From: Collybiopsis luxurians FD-317 M1
Taxonomy: Eukaryota; Basidiomycota; Agaricomycetes; Agaricales; Omphalotaceae
Length of the DNA stretch: 64,000 nucleotides
NCBI GenBank assembly: GCA_000827265.1
Contig: KN834816.1
Coordinates: 235,414 to 299,413 of the forward strand
Reading direction: 5' to 3'
Below are positions 57,880 to 64,000 of this stretch, piece after piece. Position 1 is the stretch's first letter. Each line of letters starts with the position of its first letter. Position numbers and translations under genes: made by a program. The notes beneath the pieces were generated by a model. That model saw nothing but the letters and a program-made list of their open reading frames with translations. It had not been told where the DNA came from and did no database searches.

Positions 57880-59178
57880 AGTTCGCAAAACGGATATCTT
57901 ATTTAGTCCATCATGGTGTTGGTGGCTTGCTACCGGCTTCGAAGAAAGTCGGCCGAAGCAGGACAGCGCGCAAGCCATGAGTAGCATTTTGCCATTCAGG
58001 AATTTCGAGAGCTTATCGAAGAAGACTCCGATCTCTCAGGAGTTTTCATGAAATCTCTGAGCAAATACCGCATAAGCCTCCGTACGATCAAGGCTTTTCT
58101 GGAAAACCAGAAGTACGTAAGTACCCATCCTCAATTACGCGAGCAAAAAACCATCTCTTTGCCACAGGTTCGCAACTACATGAAAATGCGAAGGCTTATT
58201 CGATTGCGACCTTTCTGAAGCTACACCCACGTCGGCTTCGCGACATTCTGGACTGACCGATGGGTACTCCGGAAGGTTTAGCCCCTCTCGCGAGTCTCAA
58301 AGTTAATAAGCAGTTCAAAAAGATGTTCGACGTCTGAACGGGCTTCCTCACATCGAAGAAGTCATGTTATGCCTGCGTCCTCGGTTGCGGCACTGATGGG
58401 GTTAGACTAACAAGGGGAAGTATGGCTGGTTCGACAATGAAAAACTTGCTCCCTGGTTCGTAGGAGACTCTTTATGCCAGGCTTTCCTCAACCTGTTCGA
58501 TTATCCCCGCTGGCACAGTCTGATCATTGTGGGTATCGTCTAAACCGTACTGTTACCGGGGACTAATTACGAAGGATCTCCTGCAATGGCATTCCCCTAC
58601 CCAGATCCTCCCGCACCTGTCAGCTTGCGCTCACTCAGGTCGCTGGTCGGGCATTGATCTTCATCGAATGCGACAATCCTGAAATTTGTCTGTTGGAATG
58701 GCGGAGGTGTCGACGAATGAAGTTACCATCAATGCGTGCCAAACAGTTCAAGAATTTGGAATATTCTGCTTTGGAGCATCCATGCACGTCGTACTGCTTG
58801 ATTTTTCGGTCTGTCGTGAAGCTTAATTTTGATCCGAGCTATGAAGTGGATGCCAAGATCCGCATCAACGCACCCATCGGTAACTTGCTCCCGACCACGA
58901 CATGCCAAAGTCGAAGTCTTACAAACTCTCTGAATTTGATGGATAGTTTGGTCGTCGAGCCGCTCGAATGCAATAGTGAATACATGAAAACCTCGGAAGG
59001 GTTCAAGAAAAACGTTTCAGGTTACCTCAAGACTTGCGAACGTTATCCAGCATCAAAAGCTACCCCTCTACCAGCCACGCAGGAAGACCGGGAAAAGTGT
59101 ATGACGGAGGTCGAGAAAACTATGCTGCAATACGAGAATTCTACATGGTTGGATGAGTATGTTTCGACTTTCTTCTAA
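57880..59178 (+). pseudogene. Decayed PsiD-like decarboxylase copy on the opposite strand
   Basis: The plus strand follows the intact genes from start to end: YLVHHGVGG near 57920, QEFRELIEEDSDLS near 58010, an intron ending TTTGCCACAG near 58165, LKVNKQFKKMFD-like sequence near 58300, then IFIECDNPEI near 58660, CTSYCLIF, LNFDPSYEVDAKIRINAPIG near 58880. Several stops and frameshifts break the first two-thirds. The GGST self-cleavage motif is lost (the equivalent site reads ALEHPCTSYCL). The last frame (58654-59178) does not stop after NAPIG but runs another 90 or so residues of unrelated sequence ending WLDEYVSTFF. Confidence 0.85.
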
Positions 59179-60336
59179 TGGAGATTCTTGAAGTTGGAAC
59201 TTTTTAAGGAGACTTCTCGTCAAAAATTCAGCCTTGTCATACAAACGTGCCTTTCTGGTGGCGCATCAGAGCGAGGATTTTCTGTTCTGCTAGAAATCGG
59301 CTGAGGACGGAGTTGCAGTACGTATAAAGACATTGCCTTTTCTTCTTGGCCAACAAACAATCGTTTAGACCGTCCACCCCTTATAGTATTGATCCACCGT
59401 TATATCCATCGACCGGCGCGACATTCCTGTTTTACCCGTCGCATCTTTATGTAGTAAACCACCCCCCGAGCATTATTCCTAGATTACCCAATCGCCACCG
59501 TGACAAGAGATAGTTGTCCACCGCCAGGATTGTTCGTGGTAGCCAATGCCAGATCATTATGTACTGCCCTATCTCGAAGCGGGGTTGAAAAGACATTGAA
59601 TAGGGTGATGAAGACGTTTTCCATATTTGGGTGTTCTGGAGATGGAGATCTAATCGAACTCGCATACATAAAGGATGAGATGTCGGAGATGTTTGTAGTG
59701 AGTTGATCCAAACACTCGCAATCAACTGTCCCCAGTTAGATCATGTTGGGTGCCGTGCAAAGATGTAAGGATTCCTGTGGCGTTATTTTTGCAACTCTCA
59801 ATAGTATTTCTAGTGCTCTTCAATTCATTAAGCCCTGATGGAGATGCACTCTCTTCGGAGCATCAATTTTTTTTGTCACTCCTTGGGCGGCACAAAGGCG
59901 TTTACACACTCCAGTTTGGGATTGCAGCGAAACTCTTATCCGCACCAGCCACTCTGAAAGTGATCAGCATGAAATGAAGATGTATTGCCCTTCATTAAAG
60001 TGATTTTTTCCCCTCAAATACTTGTCCTTTCCAACACTAGCCATAGATATTTCGTGTACACACCTACCGCTACCCACAGCCTCCGCTACCCACAGCCTCC
60101 ACCATCGGATACCCTCATTATGATCATGTCGTGTGGACGTGCAGCAGGACTAGACTGCAAAATGAGACTGGGAAGCCTACGGGTTGGGAGACGGAATGGA
60201 TAATGGGGGATGTGAGGGCAAATTGGGAAGATTTGTAGAATAGGTACCAGAATGTTTGTTTGCTGATCAGTTTGTCCGTCGAGCTGAGAACTTTATCCAC
60301 GAGAATCAGGAACACTGGAAACGAGTATATAGTAGC
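59179..60336. other. Intergenic stretch, possible remnant
   Basis: A minus-strand frame at 59711-59484 reads NVFITLFNVFSTPLRDRAVH with a protein-like Ser/Pro-rich lead, but has no partner exon. The rest shows nothing. Pyrimidine-rich tracts lie around 60000-60120. Confidence 0.4.
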
Positions 60337-61810
60337 TTAAACAACCTCAGTCAACTTTCCATGGGCATCTTTGACTGAGCTTGGGCTGGCATCTTCAGCG
60401 ATGGATCTGGATGATACTAATGCTTCTTCAAGGACATAATTTGTGCTTCTCTGAGGGTCATTGTGAAGTGAAAATGTAATAGCCGAGGGTCCCATTGTAG
60501 ACAATAATTGGTTGTCATAGGTACTTCCCAATCCGACTCGTACTGCAATTAGAGTAGGAGCAAGGCCCTGTCAGGTGGAAAATATTTCGCAATCATGGCC
60601 TGCCTCATTTAAAGTATTGGCACTCACAACGGAAATGGTCGCCAAGCTTGTGGCTGGCAGTTGTAACCCTGTATCCACTATCAGAGCTATTGGATAAATG
60701 ACTCCAGACTCTATACTACAAGGTATAATGGCCAGATAATCAGCATTCGCCACTCAGCAGAGGGTATTTTCTTCAGATATTGACATACATGATAGCGATA
60801 GTTTTATGATGCCAGGGCCTTGGTGGCCCTGGCTTCAATCCAGATGTGCATTCCATCTGAAGTGCTCTGGATATCCACCATATTCGACCAGCTAATAGTG
60901 TTATCTGTTAAAGCATTATTACAGAGTGAGAATGGTAAGGGCTTACCAATTAAAAGAGTCATTGATATATTTGCAAAGGCATTTACAGCCGTGAAAGTTA
61001 CCAACATCTTTATCTCCAGAAAACCAATACTAAAGTCTGAGTTGGCATAGCAGACTCCAAAAATAATAATGGAAGCTGAAGGGGAAATTAGCTTGTAAAT
61101 GCAACCTTGTATAATACTCAAAGACATACCTTTTGCAACAAATAGGATCAGGGCCAGAGGAAAAAGAATTCTCTTTCGAAATCCCCAAACAGCGTATACA
61201 CGGTAAAACTATAGTAAGTGAGCCTGAGTAACTACCGGCGAGGAGCGGGAAACATGCACCAGCACTATATCTCCCAGTATACTTCAAAAATCAGATTGGT
61301 CTGCGAGCCGATGACAGGTTACTGAATAGCTTTGACTCACTCCGAAATGATAAATGCAATTTCATTGATAATTCTAATACATATGGCATTCATTAGCAAG
61401 GACTCTGACAACTCAGATTGCTAGACTTACAGTCCGGCAATCATCCATGGCCTTTTGGTGAGATTTGAAGTGGTGTACAGTATAGCATAAGCTTCAAGCA
61501 CCAGGTCATAAGCAATGTCGATTGTAGTGATGACAAATAAAGCTATAATAATTGGAAAGAGAAATTTCTTTACAGAGGGGACATTAAATTTCTGCGGCAT
61601 GGTCCATATTGCAAGCCCAAAAATTACAACATAAATTCCTGAAAGTGGGAGGATCGAGGTCATCATGTGCAGAGAAGCCAAGTCTACAAATGACACTCAC
61701 CGTAAAGTACACATTGGGCCTGATATATGTTGAGCAACCGGGTCATTATGAAATGAAGAAGCTGTACATACCATGACATTGATGAGGGGGGCAGTTATGG
61801 GAACCGACAT
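60337..61810 (-). CDS. Agaricomycete orphan multi-pass (7TM-type) membrane protein
   Basis: An intron-rich gene with many short exons. It starts MSVPITAPLINVM at 61810 and ends at 60337. The readable order is GIYVVIFGLAIWTMPQKF (span 1), FPIIIALFVITTIDIAYDL (span 2), INEIAFIIS, FYRVYAVWGFRKRILFPLAL (end of one span and start of the next), IIFGVCYANSDF, FTAVNAFANISMTLLI, ESGVIYPIALIVDTGLQL, GLAPTLIAVRVGLGS and a Ser-rich polar tail. This order, with an Arg-x-Tyr-x-x-Trp-Gly motif after span 3 and the L-I-x-V-R-V-G-L-G end, is seen in a large uncharacterised agaric family of about 340 residues. A GPCR-like topology is inference. A TATA box lies 75 bases upstream. Exact exon borders were not all resolved. 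Confidence 0.65.
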
Positions 61811-61884
61811 TCCTTAAGCTGTAGCAATGAGGAGGAATAATCCAGACTGGAGCTTTGCAGTTTCAAAGGGGAGGGGAGGGGGGT

Positions 61885-61892
61885 CTTATATA
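61885..61892 (-). promoter_or_regulatory. TATA box of the 7TM-type gene
   Basis: TATATAAG on the minus strand, 75 bases upstream of the ATG at 61810, next to a G-rich/C-rich tract. Confidence 0.5.
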
Positions 61893-63257
61893 TTGCCTCC
61901 CTCGATTATGTGCCGTCGCCGATAGCAAAAAAACTCGGATCCCCTTGACTAATGTAAGGCTTGCCTCTGACATTCTGCTGACATTTAGTAAATGTTTTAA
62001 AGGCGGAATGGAGATCAGCAGCAGATATAGATTTAGGACTACTTAGTAATCTTTGATCCAAAGGTAATAAACCGAGGAAGCGAAAGACTTATAGGGACAG
62101 GCATTGATTGCCATTAAGTTGCAACAAGGTGGAGAAATTATGTAGAGCTTCGAGGGAATAGTACCATGAGCCACAGGCAATTGAACAATCAAAGCCAGAA
62201 TAAAATCTGATTGCCTGCGCACAGCAAAATCATTTTGAAGCGCCGACTCATGAAGGGAGCATGGCAGGGAGGTTCTCCGGAACTAAAACAACCTCCCCGA
62301 CGACTCTGAGGAGGCTGGGGTTTTTGTGGGTATTGGGTGGTCAAATTTTTGCCCAGCATGCTGGTCTGGTCAGAGAACGAGGGAAGCAGCGAAGACCAGT
62401 TTATGCGCGATATGGTCTGTATTCTATCGGTAGATGGAGCACGGTGTAATCACCTTGCTTGTCAAGGTTTATTCCAGCCTGACAATTGAAGCAGTTTGTG
62501 GCGTTTTTCGTCCACATGTACATATAAAGTGCTAAATGCCCTGACTCGGCGCCGATGTTCCCTTACTCAATTCCAGTACCGCACTCTGACTAGCACCAAA
62601 TTGTACCATAAGCAGCTCTAGGTATTCTCTATCGCCAGTGTCAAGCAAGGTGAGAGCCTCGGTACGAGACCCTTCTTCCAGTTGTTGTGGCTGAGCTCGA
62701 GAATCAGGAGGTTCGGCCTCTTACTTATTCTATTGGTGCGGTGGTGCATCGTGAGCGCAATCTTCTAATTCTGTATGAATGATACTCAAGTGTTCCTCGG
62801 TTCCCCCGCTTGCCAAATCGCTCGTTACTATCTGCCATTGAAAAGGCATCATTTCCAACCCCGCCTACCTGCCAGAATCGCATCAAAAGAACTTGGCCCT
62901 GCAATGGTTTGAAACTCCAACGCTGTCCCCTCTTTCCAACCATGTCCGATTCTTTATTAGCCAAGGCAGCCTTGGTTCATGACCATTATGATCCGCAGTG
63001 ATTACGGATAGCTGTGCAGATTCAGTCAGCACTGGACTGCAAATCGCAAGAGAAAGCGAAAATTAGACCAAGTACAGTGCTTGTTCGTGGCAAAAGGTAC
63101 ATCCGTCCTTCGAGTAAACCGCTTCGTAGCTCAGTAGCATGTATGCATCACGTAGAGTATATCCGTTTAGCGATTTCAACATACTTAACGTGTAACTCAC
63201 ATGTAACACTTTCACAATCAGAATCTTTTATTTGCGACGGTACTGCGCGAATTGGTG
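61893..63257. other. Gene-poor stretch of about 1.4 kb
   Basis: Several short open frames on both strands without features. No gene was recognised. Confidence 0.45.
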
Positions 63258-63352
63258 ATGTGACGGCTCCGGCCCAGAGCCGTTGAGCCGTTCGAGCCGG
63301 GCCCCGGCCCTCTGACGGCTTAGGGCCCGGCTCAACATTTTAGCAAGCCCTG
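63258..63352 (-). mobile_element. Possible DNA-transposon terminus (hAT-like)
   Basis: Very GC-rich block in AT-rich surroundings, built of GAGCCG / GCCCGGCTC words. On the minus strand it starts CAGGGCTTGCTAAAATG, as many hAT terminal inverted repeats start with CAGGG or CAGAG followed by GC-rich subterminal repeats. No transposase and no partner terminus were found in the window, so this is a tentative call. Confidence 0.3.
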
Positions 63353-63839
63353 AGCCGGGGCTTTTTTCTATATTAAATTTAAGGTCGAAATGGTCCTTTT
63401 ATTGAAGAATTAGTCTACCAAAATCATCATTGACTTTTCATATACTATTTTATGGTGACTGCTTGATTAATTTTTGTCTTTCCAAGGTATTTTCAATCTG
63501 CTTTCTGCATACACATCATGTGACTTTGATGCATTTGATGCTCACACAATTCTTTACTGGTACACATTCTTTATTACAGGCAGCTCAAATAGTAATAAGA
63601 GAAAAATACATTATATTTGTCATAGAGCCGGTACGAACACTTATTCCTAACCCCTATTCATTTTCCTTTTACTATACACCTTTCACATGACCGCGTTTAT
63701 GACTAACTTTCATATCAATACCTTTTGGACATATAACTCCTTCCTATCTCCACTCCGCACGGTATCATTGTTCTTTTCTATTTCGTTCCCACTGTCATTG
63801 TTTTATTAATGAACTACTCCTTGTTTCTCTTCTCGCATC

Positions 63840-64000
63840 TGTCGCATGACCACATGCTCCTTATCCTTTTATTCTCGTAGCTGTCACTTAGCTGTTGTCT
63901 TCCAGTAGCATTAGCTTTCTCGTCTTATCCTCCAGTAGCATTAGTCCCTCGCACAGCTTACTACNGTATATATACCTACCGTCTGTAACCTGAGTCCCCA
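63840..64000. repeat. Short direct repeats and TATA-like sequence at window end
   Basis: TCCAGTAGCATTAG occurs at 63901-63914 and again at 63931-63944, and GTATATATACC follows an unresolved base (N) at 63965. The arrangement could be part of an LTR promoter, but the element would lie outside the window. Confidence 0.3.

Overview
The window reads as nuclear DNA of a mushroom-forming basidiomycete (Agaricomycetes). Protein genes are split by many short GT-AG introns of about 49-79 bases. The paralogous families include F-box proteins, PsiD-type decarboxylases, degenerate kinase-like proteins and an orphan multi-pass membrane protein family, all typical of agarics. No rRNA, tRNA, CRISPR array or operon-like layout was seen. 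Exon joins quoted below were checked by reading phase by hand, and several reassembled genes close exactly to a whole number of codons. All family names rest on recognised motifs, not on database searches.

Layout. (1) 1-3.2 kb: two minus-strand paralogues of the soluble phosphatidylserine-decarboxylase / PsiD-like family, the first cut by the window edge, each with a TATA box. (2) 3.6-7.2 kb: an F-box protein and a divergent Ser/Pro-rich protein. (3) 7.2-12.3 kb: a 2-kb tandem duplication carrying two intact kinase-like genes, plus a third inverted copy that is frame-broken. Each tandem unit also carries an antisense fragment of the PLP-homeostasis (YggS family) gene whose intact copy lies at 17.7-18.8 kb. 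(4) 12.5-17.3 kb: gene remnants around a Ser/Thr kinase with a long repetitive proline-rich tail. (5) 19.6-29.7 kb: an 1800-residue WW-domain, Gln/Pro-rich protein and a RAD16-type repair ATPase/RING protein. (6) 30-36 kb: a four-span membrane protein, a second F-box protein, a 2-kb empty stretch and a WWM1-like WW protein. (7) 36-45 kb: a decayed copy of an ankyrin-gene 3' end, an unidentified broken gene and a 13-exon, 1801-residue ankyrin-repeat gene. (8) 45-48.6 kb: MSS1 (mitochondrial tRNA-modifying GTPase) and calcineurin B, divergent across 127 bases. (9) 48.6-54 kb: remnants, including a 3'-half pseudogene of calcineurin B. (10) 54-57 kb: a Ser-rich protein and TTI2. (11) 57.4-64 kb: decayed decarboxylase copies, an orphan 7TM-type gene, a possible DNA-transposon end and a possible LTR end.

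The housekeeping genes (RAD16, MSS1, CNB1, TTI2, the YggS-family gene, WWM1) serve unrelated processes. What stands out is the recurrent local duplication and decay: decarboxylase, kinase-like, YggS, ankyrin and calcineurin B copies. A second theme is very small exons: the same 12-base microexon splits the WW domain in two genes, an 11-base exon encodes the first half of the RAD16 Walker A segment, and a 16-base exon sits in the ankyrin gene.
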